Below, piece by piece: positions 49,241 to 58,676 of a stretch of 64,000 nt of DNA. Position 1 is the stretch's first letter; the number at the start of each line of letters is the position of its first letter. This DNA comes from Limimaricola soesokkakensis. Lineage in GTDB: Bacteria; Pseudomonadota; Alphaproteobacteria; Rhodobacterales; Rhodobacteraceae. Position numbers and translations under genes: made by a program. Location: positions 434,001 through 498,000 of the forward strand of contig NZ_FWFY01000002.1 of assembly GCF_900172345.1 (NCBI RefSeq), read 5' to 3'. The notes below the pieces were generated by a model. It had not been told where the DNA came from, did not search any database, and saw nothing but the letters and a program-made list of their open reading frames with translations.

Positions 49241-50563
49241 TCACCCCTCGCGGAAGGCGCGGGCGAAGTAATCGGCCAGCGGCTTGACCAGATAGGCCAG
49301 TGGCGTGCGGTCGCTGGTCCGGATGTAGGCCTCGACCGGCATGCCGGGGATCAGGGTCATGTCCTTCGGCAGCTTGTCCATCTCGCCCTCCGGCAACCGG
49401 ATCTCGGCGCGGTAGTAGGAGATGGCCTGACCCTCGTCCTGGAAGGCGTCGGCCGAGATCTGCACCACCTCGCCAGTCAGTTCCGGGGTGCGGCGCTGGT
49501 CGAAGGCGGGCAGGCGCAGGCTGACCTCCTGGCCCAGGAACAGCTGGTCGATATCGGTGGGCTGCACCTGAGTGGCGATGACCAGTGGCCGGTCCTGCGG
49601 CACGATGTACAGGATCGGCTCGGCGGCGCGGATCACCGATCGGGGGGTGAAGACCGTGAGGCCGTAGACGATGCCCCCGACCGGGGCGCGGATGTCGAGC
49701 CGGTCGAGCTGGGTGAGCAGCGCGCGGCGGCGGTTCGACAGTTCGATCTCGTTGAACTGCAAATCGCGCAGCTGGCTGATTGCCTCCTGCCGCCGGGTCG
49801 AGGCCAGTTTCAGGATCTCGATCTCGATCTCGGCGATGCGCCCACCGGCCTGTGCCGTCGAGGCCTTCAATTCGCCTTCGCGCCCTAACAGGTTGGCCTG
49901 CTCGCGCTGCAGCGCCAGCACCCGCTGGGCCTGAGCCAAGCCGCGGTCGAGCAGGGATTGCTGGTCCGCCAGCTCCTTCTCGACGATCTCGAGCTGCTTG
50001 GCCACGGCGGTCTGCTGGGATTCGAGCCCGACGATCTGGTCGGCGATCTGCTCGCGTTGGCGGGCCAGCTGGTCGGCCTGCTGCTGCTCGCTCTCGAGCT
50101 GCGCCTCGATCAGCCGCCGCTGACCCTCCATCAGTTCGGGCGCGACCTCGTTGTCGGTCTCCAGTAGCAGAGGGTCGAAGTTCAGCTCCTGAGTGTTGTC
50201 GCGCTCGGCCTCGAGCCGGGCCCGGCGGGCCAGAACTTCGAGCAATTGGCCTTCGACAACGGCCAGTTCGCTGCGGATCTCCTCGGGGTCGAGCCGGATC
50301 AGCAGGTCGCCCGCCTTAACCTCGTCGCCCTCGTCGACGAGGATCTCTTCGACCACGCCGCCATCGGGATGCTGCACGACCTGCCGGTTCTGATCGACTT
50401 CGACCCGGCCCGACGCCACCACGGCCCCGGAGATCTGGCTCATTGCGGCCCAGGTGCCGAAGCCGCCGAGCAGCACGACGAGGGCGAGAAAGCCCACGAT
50501 CAAGGGCCGTGCCGCCGACCAGGCCGATGGGCCGTCCGCGGGAGAAAGGGGTTTGCGGTTCAC
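49241..50563 (-). CDS. Type I secretion periplasmic adaptor (HlyD/PrsE family)
   Basis: A 440-residue membrane-fusion protein. A short cytoplasmic N terminus and one membrane helix ([21 protein letters not shown]) lead to the lipoyl-like half ([25 protein letters not shown]), a long alpha-helical hairpin rich in Gln/Glu/Leu (about 120-290), then [17 protein letters not shown] and the C-terminal barrel ending [17 protein letters not shown], all typical of HlyD/PrsE. It links the ABC exporter to an outer-membrane channel. GTG at 50563 overlaps the exporter stop (GTGA). No TolC-like gene is in the window. Confidence 0.93.
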   Translation of the reverse strand: MNRKPLSPADGPSAWSAARPLIVGFLALVVLLGGFGTWAAMSQISGAVVASGRVEVDQNRQVVQHPDGGVVEEILVDEGDEVKAGDLLIRLDPEEIRSELAVVEGQLLEVLARRARLEAERDNTQELNFDPLLLETDNEVAPELMEGQRRLIEAQLESEQQQADQLARQREQIADQIVGLESQQTAVAKQLEIVEKELADQQSLLDRGLAQAQRVLALQREQANLLGREGELKASTAQAGGRIAEIEIEILKLASTRRQEAISQLRDLQFNEIELSNRRRALLTQLDRLDIRAPVGGIVYGLTVFTPRSVIRAAEPILYIVPQDRPLVIATQVQPTDIDQLFLGQEVSLRLPAFDQRRTPELTGEVVQISADAFQDEGQAISYYRAEIRLPEGEMDKLPKDMTLIPGMPVEAYIRTSDRTPLAYLVKPLADYFARAFREG

Positions 50564-52299
50564 GAGACGCCTCCGCCCTTGCCGCCGGAGGCAGCGATTT
50601 CACGATGATTCTGCACCATTTCGCGCAACACCTCGTCCTTGGGGCCAAAGGCCCGACGGCCGCCACCCTCGATCATCAGGATCAGATCGCATTCGGCGAT
50701 CGCGGCGGGTCGGTGCGCCATGATCAGCACGCATTTCCCGGCCTCCTTGGCGTCGCGGATCGCCTGGTTCAGCGCGGTGCTGCCAGCGTTGTCGAGGTTG
50801 GAGTTCGGCTCGTCGAGCACCAGGAAAACCGGGTCGCCATAAAGGGCGCGGGCCAGACCGATGCGCTGGATCTGGCCGCCGGAGAGGCGGCCGCCCTTGG
50901 AGGAAACCGGGGTGTCGTAGCCATCCGGCAGCTTGAGGATCATCTCGTGCGCGGCCGCGGCCTTGGCGGCGCGCACCACTTCCGCGTCATCCGGGCTGCG
51001 CGACATCCGCGCGATGTTTTCCTTGATGGTGCCGTCGAACAGGGTGACCTGTTGCGGCAGGTAGCCCACATAGCTGCCCAGAACGTCGGGGTCGTACTGG
51101 TCGAGGCTGGCGCCATCGAGGCGGATCTTTCCGGCGGCGGGGCGCCACAGGCCGGTCACGGCGCGCGCCAGCGTCGATTTGCCGGCACCCGACGGGCCGA
51201 TCACGCCGACCGCCTGGCCCGGCTCCACGACGAAGCTCACCATCCGCAGCGCGGCTTGGCTCTCGCCGGGCGGCAGCACGGTGACCTGCTCGCAGGAGAT
51301 GCGGGCCCGGGGGCGAGGCAGGGTGGTGCGAGGCTCTTCGGGGCGAACCTCACCCAACAGCACCGTGAGCCGGTGCCAGCCCTCGCGAGCACGCTGGAAC
51401 GAGGGCCACTGGTTGACGATCATCTCGATCGGCGCCAGCGCGCGACCGAGCAGGATCGAACCCGCGATCATGGCGCCCGGCGTCATCTCGCCCTGCAGCA
51501 CCAGATAGGCGCCGAGGCCCAGCATCGCGGATTGCAGCAGAAGCCGGAACGCCTTGATCACGGCGGAGAAGCCACCACCGGTATCGGTAGCGTCGATCGA
51601 GGCGGTCAGGGAGCGCGAACGCGCCTCGTTCCAGCGTCCGAAAGCGGCGCCGCGCATGCCCAGCGCCTGCACCATGTCGCTGTCCTGACGGATCTGGGTG
51701 CCGAGCTGTTCGGAGCGGAAGGAGGTGGCGTTGGCCTCCTCCAGCTGCTTGCGGGTCATCAGCTGGTTGGCGAGCGCCATCACGATCAGCACCGCTGCGC
51801 CTGCCAGGCCGAGGAAGCCCAGTATCGGATGGAAGATGAAGATGCCGAGGAAGAACAGCGGCGCGAATGGCAAATCGAAGCTGGCCATCAGAGCTGGCGA
51901 CGCGATCAAGCGCTGGATCGATTCCAGATCGCGCTGGGCGGTGGCGGCCTCGGCGCGGGCCTTCGGGCCGGAGCTGGCGCGCAGCGCCGCGGAAAAGACG
52001 CGCTGGTCGAGCCGGGCCTGGAACCGCGCCGCGATCCGGTTCATCACCCGGCCGCGCACCATGTCCAGAAGCCCCATCATCGCGTAGAGGAACACCACCA
52101 GCACCGACAATGCCACCAAGGTCGCGACCGAGCGGGAACCCAATACCCGGTCATAGACGTTGAGCATGTAGAGCGGACCGGTCAACATCAGCACGTTGAC
52201 GATCAAGCTGAAGATCGCCACGGCCCAGAACAGCCAGAGGCTCTGGTTGCGCGCAGCGCGGAGTTCTGCGGCGCCAATGGCGCCTGCATCATGTGTCAT
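50560..52299 (-). CDS. Type I secretion ABC transporter (PrsD family)
   Basis: A 579-residue half-transporter with membrane and ATPase domains fused. Several helices in the first 300 residues carry [21 protein letters not shown], a hallmark of PrsD/LapB-like type I exporters, and there is no C39 peptidase domain. The nucleotide-binding domain has Walker [10 protein letters not shown], the ABC signature LSGGQIQR, Walker [13 protein letters not shown] and the switch His in MAHRPAA. It powers one-step export of a protein with a C-terminal signal. Paired with the adaptor gene downstream; no RTX-repeat substrate is seen here. Confidence 0.94.
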   Translation of the reverse strand: MTHDAGAIGAAELRAARNQSLWLFWAVAIFSLIVNVLMLTGPLYMLNVYDRVLGSRSVATLVALSVLVVFLYAMMGLLDMVRGRVMNRIAARFQARLDQRVFSAALRASSGPKARAEAATAQRDLESIQRLIASPALMASFDLPFAPLFFLGIFIFHPILGFLGLAGAAVLIVMALANQLMTRKQLEEANATSFRSEQLGTQIRQDSDMVQALGMRGAAFGRWNEARSRSLTASIDATDTGGGFSAVIKAFRLLLQSAMLGLGAYLVLQGEMTPGAMIAGSILLGRALAPIEMIVNQWPSFQRAREGWHRLTVLLGEVRPEEPRTTLPRPRARISCEQVTVLPPGESQAALRMVSFVVEPGQAVGVIGPSGAGKSTLARAVTGLWRPAAGKIRLDGASLDQYDPDVLGSYVGYLPQQVTLFDGTIKENIARMSRSPDDAEVVRAAKAAAAHEMILKLPDGYDTPVSSKGGRLSGGQIQRIGLARALYGDPVFLVLDEPNSNLDNAGSTALNQAIRDAKEAGKCVLIMAHRPAAIAECDLILMIEGGGRRAFGPKDEVLREMVQNHREIAASGGKGGGVS

Positions 52300-52459
52300 A
52301 TCGGCCTCATTTCCCCGTAGGTCCGCTACGTCACCCTTAGTAGAGCAAACGCGGCAAGCTGGGTAGCATGTTGCGATCAGGGCTGCAGCGATTGTTTTGC
52401 AACGACTTCTGGACCTGCGGATTCTTGCCGCTAGCTTTCACTCCATGTCCGACGACTTC

Positions 52460-53137
52460 ATGAAAAACAGCCGCTGGATCGGTGGCTTGGCACTGGCGGC
52501 GCTCTTGGCGAGCGGTGCGGCAGCCGCGCCTTATGACGGCACCTACCGGCTCAGCCGGGATGCCGATTGCACCAAGATAGGCGAGGAAGGCGGGGCGCTA
52601 CGGATCGCTGACGGTCTGTTCGAAGGGATCGACAGCGAGTGCCGGATGACGCGCCCGGTCGATGTGGTCGACATGGATGCCACCCTCTACACGATGGAGT
52701 GCAGCGCCGGCGATACCCGCTGGAGCGAGCGGGCGCTGCTGATGCGCGCGGCGGAGGATGACGGCCTGATCATGCTCTGGGACGGCTATGCCTTCCGCTA
52801 CGAGCGCTGCACGGCCGAAGCGCAGGAGGCGGAGCAAGCCGCCGAAACGGGCGCCGAGATCGAGGCGGAGACCGAGGGCGGGGGCGACGGGTTGCCGCCA
52901 CCCCGCGTGGTGCTGCCCGTGGTCGAACTGCCTCGGGTCGAGTTGCCCAAGGTCGAAGTACCGGTTGTCACCGCCCTGCCCGGACCGGCAGGGGGCGCGA
53001 CGGCCCCCAAGGCCGGCGCGCCGTCATCCGATGGGGACGAGGCGTCGCCCGACGAAGACGGGGATGAGGACGAGGGCGGGCCGGATGCCAGCGGCGGCGC
53101 CTCGGCCCGCGCCATCGGCGCGGGGGAGCCGAACTGA
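52460..53137 (+). CDS. Exported acidic protein with VELP-type repeats, unknown function
   Basis: A 225-residue protein. A signal peptide (MKNSRWIGGLALAALLASGAAA) precedes a compact domain with four cysteines (DADCTK, DSECRM, TMECSA, YERCTA), then a Glu-rich stretch and a Val/Pro/Glu repeat (VVLPVVELPRVELPKVEVP). It ends in a disordered Gly/Ala/Asp/Glu tail. It diverges from the type I exporter gene. The signal peptide makes it a Sec substrate, so it is unlikely to be the type I cargo. Start could be 52445 (five residues longer). No family recognised. Confidence 0.6.
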   Translation: MKNSRWIGGLALAALLASGAAAAPYDGTYRLSRDADCTKIGEEGGALRIADGLFEGIDSECRMTRPVDVVDMDATLYTMECSAGDTRWSERALLMRAAEDDGLIMLWDGYAFRYERCTAEAQEAEQAAETGAEIEAETEGGGDGLPPPRVVLPVVELPRVELPKVEVPVVTALPGPAGGATAPKAGAPSSDGDEASPDEDGDEDEGGPDASGGASARAIGAGEPN

Positions 53138-53138
53138 A

Positions 53139-55460
53139 CTAGTTCGTGGCCGCGCCGAGGATGTTGGTCAGCACGTCGAGAATCATCCGCTCGCGGCTGC
53201 CGGAGGCCTCGCCCGTCGGCTGCGGCTGGGGTTGAGGCTGCTGGCCCTCGGGCGTGCCGAGCATTTCCCGCAGCAGCCGATCGGTCTCGGGGTCGCTGGC
53301 CTGCCCGTTCGAGGGCGAGACGTTGCCGCTATCGGCGATGGCGCCGGTGGCTTGGCTCGGCTCGGGCACCCGCATCGGCAGCGGTTTCACCGGCTGGCCC
53401 TCGAGCACGCGCACCATGGTCTCGCGCCAGATCGTGGCGGGCAGGCCGCCCCCGGTGACGCCCGAAAGCGGCCGGTTGTCATCATAGCCCATCCAGACGC
53501 CGGCGACGTAATCGCCCGCGAAGCCCACGAACCAGGCGTCGCGCGCGCCTTGGGTGGTGCCGGTCTTGCCCGCGATCTCCCAGCCGTCGATCTGGGCGCG
53601 GGACCCGGTGCCCTCGGCTACGACGCGGCTCATCATCCAGGTGAGCTTTTCAGCGGCGTCTTGGCTGATCACCCGTTCGCCGATGCCACCGCCGGTACCC
53701 ATCAACGGCGTGTCGTCGCCTTTGAGCCGCAGCTCCACGAGGCCGTAGGGCGTCACCGACGAGCCGCCGTTGAGGATACCCGCATAGGCGCCGGTCATCT
53801 CGAGAAGCGTGCTCTCCGACACGCCCAGCGCCAGCGCCGGCCCGGCAGCGAGGTCGCTGTCGATGCCGAACATCGAGGCCACCGTGCGCACGTTCTCGCG
53901 GCCGACTTCCTCGGAAACCCGCACCGCAGGGATGTTGCGGCTCTCGGCCAGCGCTTCGGTGAGCGTCACCATCCCATCATACTGCCGGTCGTAATTCTCT
54001 GGCGACCACGGTCCGGAACCAGGGATGTTTATAGTCAGAGGACTATCATCGACCAAGCTAGTGGGTTCCTTCTCCAGATCGAGCGCGGCGGCGTAGATGA
54101 ATGGTTTGAAGGCCGAGCCCGTCTGGCGCAGCGCTTGCGTGGCGCGGTTGAAGGCGCCCGAAGCCGAGACGTTGCGGCCGCCGACCATGGCGCGCACCGC
54201 GCCGTCGGCGCTCATCACCACGATCGCCGCCTGCGCCTCGGAGCCGGGGCTGACCCGCTCCTCGAACACCTGCAGCAGCGCCTTTTCGGCGGCGGTCTGG
54301 ATGCGGGGGTCGAGCGTTGTACGGATCACCACGTCCTCGGTGGTGTCGCGGGTGAAGAATTCGGGCCCGGTCTCCATCACCCAGTCCGCGAAATAACCGC
54401 CTTGGTCCTGCTGCGCGGTGGCCGAGAGCGTGGCGGGGTTGGCGCGGGCCGCCTCGGCCTCGGCGGCCGCGAGATAGCCCTGCTCCTGCATCAGCCCGAC
54501 GATGACGTTGGCTCGGCTTTGGCTGCGGCCGAGATTATTGGTGGGGGCGTAGGTGGTGGGGGCCTTCAGAAGCCCCGCCAGCATCGCTGCCTCGGCCGGG
54601 TTCACCTGCGCGGCGGGCTTGCCGAAATAGCGCTGCGAGGCGGCCTCGAAGCCGCGCGTGCCGGCACCGAGATAGGCGCGGTTGAGGTAGACCGTCAGGA
54701 TCTCCTCCTTGGTATAGCGCGCCTCCATCGCCATCGCGTAGACCGCCTCCTGCACCTTGCGCCACAGCGTGGTGCGACGGCAGTCGGCCTCGTATTCGCT
54801 CTCGTTCTTCCAGACTTCCGGATCGAACGGCTTGCCGAGGCACAAAAGCTTGGCGGTCTGCTGGGTTATGGTCGAGCCACCATTGCCCGAGAGCGGGCCG
54901 CGCCCCTCGGAGAGGTTGATGCGGACCGCCGAGGCGATGCCCTGTGGGTCGATGCCCGGATGCCACCAGAAGCGGCGATCCTCGGTCGCGACCACGGCGT
55001 TGCGCAAATGCTGGCTGATGGTGTCGGCGGTGACCATGCCGCCGAACTGGTCGCCGCGCCAGGCAAAGGTCGCGCCATCGCGGTCCTGCAGCGTCACCGA
55101 GCCGCGGGCGCGGCCATCGACGAGGTTGGTGACCGGAGGCAGTTGCGCCGCGTAATAGGCGACGCCGAGGCCCACCACGAGGCTCAGCGCCACGGCGACG
55201 CGCCAGCCGACGCCCCAGATCACCCGCATCACGAAGCGCAACAGCCCCGACACCAGCGCCGAGAGCCAGCCCAGCGGACCGCGCGGCCTGGCCTTGGCGG
55301 GCTTGGCGGCGCGGCGGCGTGACTTGGCGGCGGGCGTCGCGGGCTTTGCCGCGCCGGGCCTGCCGCCGCCGCCGCTTCCCTTGCCACCACCCTTGCCGCC
55401 GCCCGCGCCGTAGCGCCGCTCCGCAGTTAGGGGCGGTTTCCTGCCGTTGCTCGCGCTCAT
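53139..55460 (-). CDS. Class A penicillin-binding protein (PBP1A-like)
   Basis: A bifunctional peptidoglycan polymerase of 773 residues. The N-terminal cytoplasmic Gly/Lys-rich tail and a membrane helix near 90-110 lead to the GT51 glycosyltransferase (AVVATEDRRFWWHPGID, GNGGSTITQQTAKLL, EILTVYLNRAYLG). The transpeptidase follows, with active-site Ser in TGSAFKPF, SRN in AESRNIP and the KTGTTQGARDAW triad box. A Gln/Pro low-complexity tail ends the protein. ATG 55460 is chosen as the start of the Lys/Gly tail. Convergent with the acidic exported-protein gene, divergent from glnK. Confidence 0.94.
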   Translation of the reverse strand: MSASNGRKPPLTAERRYGAGGGKGGGKGSGGGGRPGAAKPATPAAKSRRRAAKPAKARPRGPLGWLSALVSGLLRFVMRVIWGVGWRVAVALSLVVGLGVAYYAAQLPPVTNLVDGRARGSVTLQDRDGATFAWRGDQFGGMVTADTISQHLRNAVVATEDRRFWWHPGIDPQGIASAVRINLSEGRGPLSGNGGSTITQQTAKLLCLGKPFDPEVWKNESEYEADCRRTTLWRKVQEAVYAMAMEARYTKEEILTVYLNRAYLGAGTRGFEAASQRYFGKPAAQVNPAEAAMLAGLLKAPTTYAPTNNLGRSQSRANVIVGLMQEQGYLAAAEAEAARANPATLSATAQQDQGGYFADWVMETGPEFFTRDTTEDVVIRTTLDPRIQTAAEKALLQVFEERVSPGSEAQAAIVVMSADGAVRAMVGGRNVSASGAFNRATQALRQTGSAFKPFIYAAALDLEKEPTSLVDDSPLTINIPGSGPWSPENYDRQYDGMVTLTEALAESRNIPAVRVSEEVGRENVRTVASMFGIDSDLAAGPALALGVSESTLLEMTGAYAGILNGGSSVTPYGLVELRLKGDDTPLMGTGGGIGERVISQDAAEKLTWMMSRVVAEGTGSRAQIDGWEIAGKTGTTQGARDAWFVGFAGDYVAGVWMGYDDNRPLSGVTGGGLPATIWRETMVRVLEGQPVKPLPMRVPEPSQATGAIADSGNVSPSNGQASDPETDRLLREMLGTPEGQQPQPQPQPTGEASGSRERMILDVLTNILGAATN

Positions 55461-55581
55461 CTGCCGCTGCCTGTCCGTTATGATTGGCGCCACCATAGCC
55501 GCATCGCAGCGGAATGTTGAGCAGCCCGGTTTTGCGATGTCGGCTTTTTTATGCCGCCCACGAATCGAGCAGTTATCCGCC

Positions 55582-55600
55582 ATTGTGCAAAAATTGTGCA
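55582..55600. promoter_or_regulatory. Helically phased direct repeat in the PBP/glnK intergenic region
   Basis: ATTGTGCA occurs at 55582-55589 and 55593-55600, exactly 11 bp apart (one helical turn), in the 245-bp gap between the divergent PBP gene and glnK. It may bind a regulator. The spacing and orientation do not match a standard NtrC site, and no -24/-12 sigma-54 promoter was found. Confidence 0.4.
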
Positions 55601-55705
55601 TCCTGCCCGGTCCGGGGCATTTATCAGCCGCGCCGAAGCTTGCCCCGAAGGCAGGATGCGGGGCTGTTGAGGGCAGTCGAACCGAGACGCCACAAGGGGA
55701 CCGAC

Positions 55706-56044
55706 GTGAAACTCATCATCGCAACGATCAAGCCGTTCAAGCTCGAGGAGGTGCGCGAGGCGCTGACCTCGCAGGGCGTGCGCGGCATGATGGTGACCGA
55801 GATCAAGGGCTTCGGCTCCCAGTCCGGTCACACCGAGATCTACCGCGGCGCAGAATACGCCGTGAATTTCGTGCCGAAGGTCAAGCTCGAGATCGTGGTC
55901 CCCGAGGGGCTGGCCGAGCAGGTGGTGGCGACCATCGCCAGGACCGCCCGTACCGACAAGATCGGCGATGGCAAGATCTTCGTGCTGGACGTCGAGAGCG
56001 CGCTGCGCGTGCGCACCGGCGAAATCAACGACGACGCGCTCTGA
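55706..56044 (+). CDS. glnK: Nitrogen regulatory protein PII (GlnK type)
   Basis: A 112-residue trimeric PII signal protein that binds 2-oxoglutarate, ATP/ADP and, when unmodified, blocks AmtB. Tyr51 for uridylylation is in the T loop GHTEIYRGAEYAVNF; TDKIGDGKIFVL and VRTGEINDDAL are the B and C loop signatures. The GTG at 55706 is chosen because all PII proteins start MKLI; GGGG stands just ahead. It is followed after 25 bases by amtB, the classic glnK-amtB pair, which marks it as GlnK and not GlnB. Confidence 0.96.
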   Translation: MKLIIATIKPFKLEEVREALTSQGVRGMMVTEIKGFGSQSGHTEIYRGAEYAVNFVPKVKLEIVVPEGLAEQVVATIARTARTDKIGDGKIFVLDVESALRVRTGEINDDAL

Positions 56045-56069
56045 GCCGACCCTCCCAGGAGACCAAGGA

Positions 56070-57449
56070 ATGACTAACTGGAAAACCCCGCTTCGCGGGC
56101 TTGCGCCGCTTGCCTGCCTGATGGCCGGCCCGGCCTTCGCACAGGAGGCGGCCGAGGCCGCCGAACCCGCCGTGCTCGAGGCGGGTATCGCCGCCGCGAC
56201 CGACACCGCCTTCATCCTCAACACGTTGCTGTTCCTGATCGGCGGCTTCCTCGTGTTCTGGATGGCGGCGGGCTTCGCCATGCTCGAAGCCGGTCTGGTG
56301 CGCTCCAAGAACGTCGCCATGCAGTGCATGAAGAACGTCGCGCTCTTCTCGCTCGCCGGGATCATGTACTACCTGATCGGCTACAACCTGATGTATCCGC
56401 TGGGTAACTGGTCGATCGGCTCGGACGAGACCGGCGGCTATATCGGCGCCTTCGGCGTCGCGGTGATGGAGGCGGTCGGCATCGGTCGCGATGCGGCCGA
56501 TGATTACGGCTATGCCGCGACCTCGGGCGACTTCTTCTTCCAGCTGATGTTCGCGGCGACCACCGCCTCGATCGTCTCGGGCACCCTGGCCGAGCGCATC
56601 AAGCTCTGGCCCTTCCTGATCTTCACCATCGTGCTGACCGGCCTGATCTACCCGATCCAGGCGAGCTGGAAATGGGGCGGCGGTTTCCTCGATAGCCAGT
56701 GGGGCTTCCTCGACTTCGCCGGCTCGACCGTGGTGCACTCGGTCGGCGGCTGGGCGGCTCTGGCCGGCGCGCTGGTGCTTGGCGCCCGGGCGGGCAAGTT
56801 CAAGGATGGCCGGGTGATCCCGATGCCGGGCTCGAACCTGGCACTGGCGACGCTCGGCACCTTCATCCTGTGGATGGGCTGGTTCGGCTTCAACGGCGCC
56901 TCGCAGCTGGCGATGGGCACCGTGGGCGACGTGGCCGATATCGGCCGGATCTTCGCCAACACCAACGCCGCCGCGGCGGGCGGTGCGGTGGCCGCGCTGG
57001 TCTTCACACAGCTGCTCTACAAGAAGCCCGACATCACCATGGTGCTGAACGGCGCGCTGGCGGGCCTTGTCTCGATCACCGCCGAACCGCTGACCCCCAC
57101 GCTCGGCGCGGCGACGCTGATCGGCGCGGTGGGCGGCGTGATCGTGGTCTTCGCGGTGCCGATGCTCGACCGCATGAAGATCGACGACGTGGTCGGCGCG
57201 ATCCCGGTGCACCTGTTCTGCGGCATCTGGGGCACCATCGCGGTGCTGTTCACCAACCCCGACGCCACCCTGGCGGGCCAGATCGTCCCGATCGTCATCG
57301 TCGGTATCTTCACCTTCGTAGTCAGCCTCGTGGTCTGGATGGTGCTCAAGGCCGTCATGGGCATCCGGGTCGGCGAAGAGGCCGAGGTCACCGGGCTCGA
57401 CATGGCCGAGCTGGGCATGGAGGCCTATCCCGACTTCACCCCGAGCTGA
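56070..57449 (+). CDS. amtB: Ammonium transporter
   Basis: A 459-residue Amt/Rh-family channel, normally trimeric, conducting NH3/NH4+. A signal peptide (cleaved about FAQ) and eleven hydrophobic helices are seen. Conserved elements include GFAMLEAGLVRSKNV, GDFFFQLMFAATTASIVSGTLAERIK, the pore His in STVVHSVGGWAAL and FHLFCGIWG-like HLFCGIWGTIAVLF. Regulated by GlnK from the upstream gene. AAGGA precedes the ATG. Followed by tandem hairpins. Confidence 0.97.
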   Translation: MTNWKTPLRGLAPLACLMAGPAFAQEAAEAAEPAVLEAGIAAATDTAFILNTLLFLIGGFLVFWMAAGFAMLEAGLVRSKNVAMQCMKNVALFSLAGIMYYLIGYNLMYPLGNWSIGSDETGGYIGAFGVAVMEAVGIGRDAADDYGYAATSGDFFFQLMFAATTASIVSGTLAERIKLWPFLIFTIVLTGLIYPIQASWKWGGGFLDSQWGFLDFAGSTVVHSVGGWAALAGALVLGARAGKFKDGRVIPMPGSNLALATLGTFILWMGWFGFNGASQLAMGTVGDVADIGRIFANTNAAAAGGAVAALVFTQLLYKKPDITMVLNGALAGLVSITAEPLTPTLGAATLIGAVGGVIVVFAVPMLDRMKIDDVVGAIPVHLFCGIWGTIAVLFTNPDATLAGQIVPIVIVGIFTFVVSLVVWMVLKAVMGIRVGEEAEVTGLDMAELGMEAYPDFTPS

Positions 57450-57475
57450 CCTCCCCCGGGGGCCCGAGGTGGAAA

Positions 57476-57550
57476 GGCCCGGACGCCTCGGCGTCCGGGC
57501 CGCCTACAAGGAGAAGCCAAAGGAAAAGGCGCCCCGCGGGGCGCCTTTTC
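57476..57550. terminator. Tandem hairpins; second is a 28-bp palindromic bidirectional terminator
   Basis: Hairpin 1: GGCCCGGACGCC (57476-57487), loop TC, GGCGTCCGGGCC (57490-57501). Hairpin 2: GAAAAGGCGCCCCG (57523-57536) directly followed by its reverse complement (57537-57550), giving a T4 run on either strand. It separates the convergent amtB and DUF3618 genes and can terminate both. Confidence 0.88.
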
Positions 57551-57572
57551 AGGTTTTGGAGGGAGGCCGTGT

Positions 57573-58676
57573 TCAGTGGCCGCCAGCCTTCTGGCGGGCC
57601 TTCTCCGCCTCGGCTTGGGCGCTGGCGCCCACATCCTTCTTCTGGGCTTCGGATTTCGCGGTATCGGCCACGTGCTCGGCCGCCTCGCGGGCCCGGCCCT
57701 GCACGTCGGTCGCAGCGCCCTTGAGGTCTTCCTGCACGGTACGGGCCAGACCTTCGGCCTGCTGGCGCGCATCCTCGGCCGTGGCCTTCGCCACGTCGCT
57801 CAGGCGCGCCCGCTCTTCCTCGTAGACGCGATAGGCTTCGTCCATCAGGTCGTCACGATAGGTGCCGAAAGCCTCGTCCTCGCGCTGGGTCCGCGGCAGC
57901 ATCGCCGCCACGGCGGCACCCGCCGCCATCGCCAGAAGACCGCCCAGCAGAGGCTGCTGGTCGTAGAGGCTCGCGGCGTGGTCGCGTCCCTGACGGGCGT
58001 AGTACTCGGCCTTCACCTGCGCCTCATAGGCGCGGGTGCGCGCCGCGATCACGCGCTTCTTGCCCTCTTCGGACATGCCATGGGTGCCGTCGGCGATGCG
58101 CTCGCGCAGGCTGCGCGCCGAGGCGCCCATCGAGGCGCCACGGGCGCGGGCGCGTTCGCGATACTTGCCGATCCGGCCCTTGGCGCCGCCCATCGCGCCG
58201 CTGACGCGGTCGCGCAGGGCACCGCCCCGCGAGCGGGTTTCGTGCCACGGCGAATCGCCGTGATCCTCGGGCGTCGCGTGCACCGGGCCGCGCGGCTCGT
58301 CCATCTTGTCGGTGCCGTATTTGCGCGACAGGTAGGGATCGGCGCCGAGGCGGCCCGAGCGGGCATAGTCGCGCTGGCCGCGATAATCGACCTCGCCGGC
58401 ATAGCGCTCGTCCTCATGGCTGCCGCGGACGTTGGAGACCGCGAGCCAAGCAAGGCCCGCGCCTACCAGCGCGATCGGCACCGGGTTGCGCTGCACGGTG
58501 GTCGAGATGGTCCGGCCGATGTCGGAGGCGTTGTCGGTCACGCTGTCGGTCACGGAGCGCAGGATCCCGTCGAGCGACAGGCGCTCCTGCAGGTCGTCGA
58601 TCGTGCGCTGCAATTCCGAGCGCTCGGTCTCGATCTCGCGCTCGATCTCTTCGGGGGAACGGGTCTGGTCAGTCAT
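57573..58676 (-). CDS. DUF3618-domain membrane protein
   Basis: A 367-residue protein. The N-terminal DUF3618 segment (residues 1-75) contains RSPEEIEREIETERSELQRTI and a helix IALVGAGLAWLAVSN that probably spans the membrane. A long charged Arg/Tyr/Gly middle and amphipathic helices follow, a second hydrophobic helix LLGGLLAMAAGAAVAAMLP lies near 260, and the C-terminal Ala/Glu/Lys coil resembles LEA-type sequence. It overlaps the holin-like gene by eight bases. Function unknown; the operon resembles yqjD/yqjE of E. coli. Confidence 0.8.
   Translation of the reverse strand: MTDQTRSPEEIEREIETERSELQRTIDDLQERLSLDGILRSVTDSVTDNASDIGRTISTTVQRNPVPIALVGAGLAWLAVSNVRGSHEDERYAGEVDYRGQRDYARSGRLGADPYLSRKYGTDKMDEPRGPVHATPEDHGDSPWHETRSRGGALRDRVSGAMGGAKGRIGKYRERARARGASMGASARSLRERIADGTHGMSEEGKKRVIAARTRAYEAQVKAEYYARQGRDHAASLYDQQPLLGGLLAMAAGAAVAAMLPRTQREDEAFGTYRDDLMDEAYRVYEEERARLSDVAKATAEDARQQAEGLARTVQEDLKGAATDVQGRAREAAEHVADTAKSEAQKKDVGASAQAEAEKARQKAGGH

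Noticed and set aside
55602-55705. Sigma-54 promoter for glnK
   Set aside because: No TGGC-N9-TTGC element could be found in the gap, although the position would suit one.
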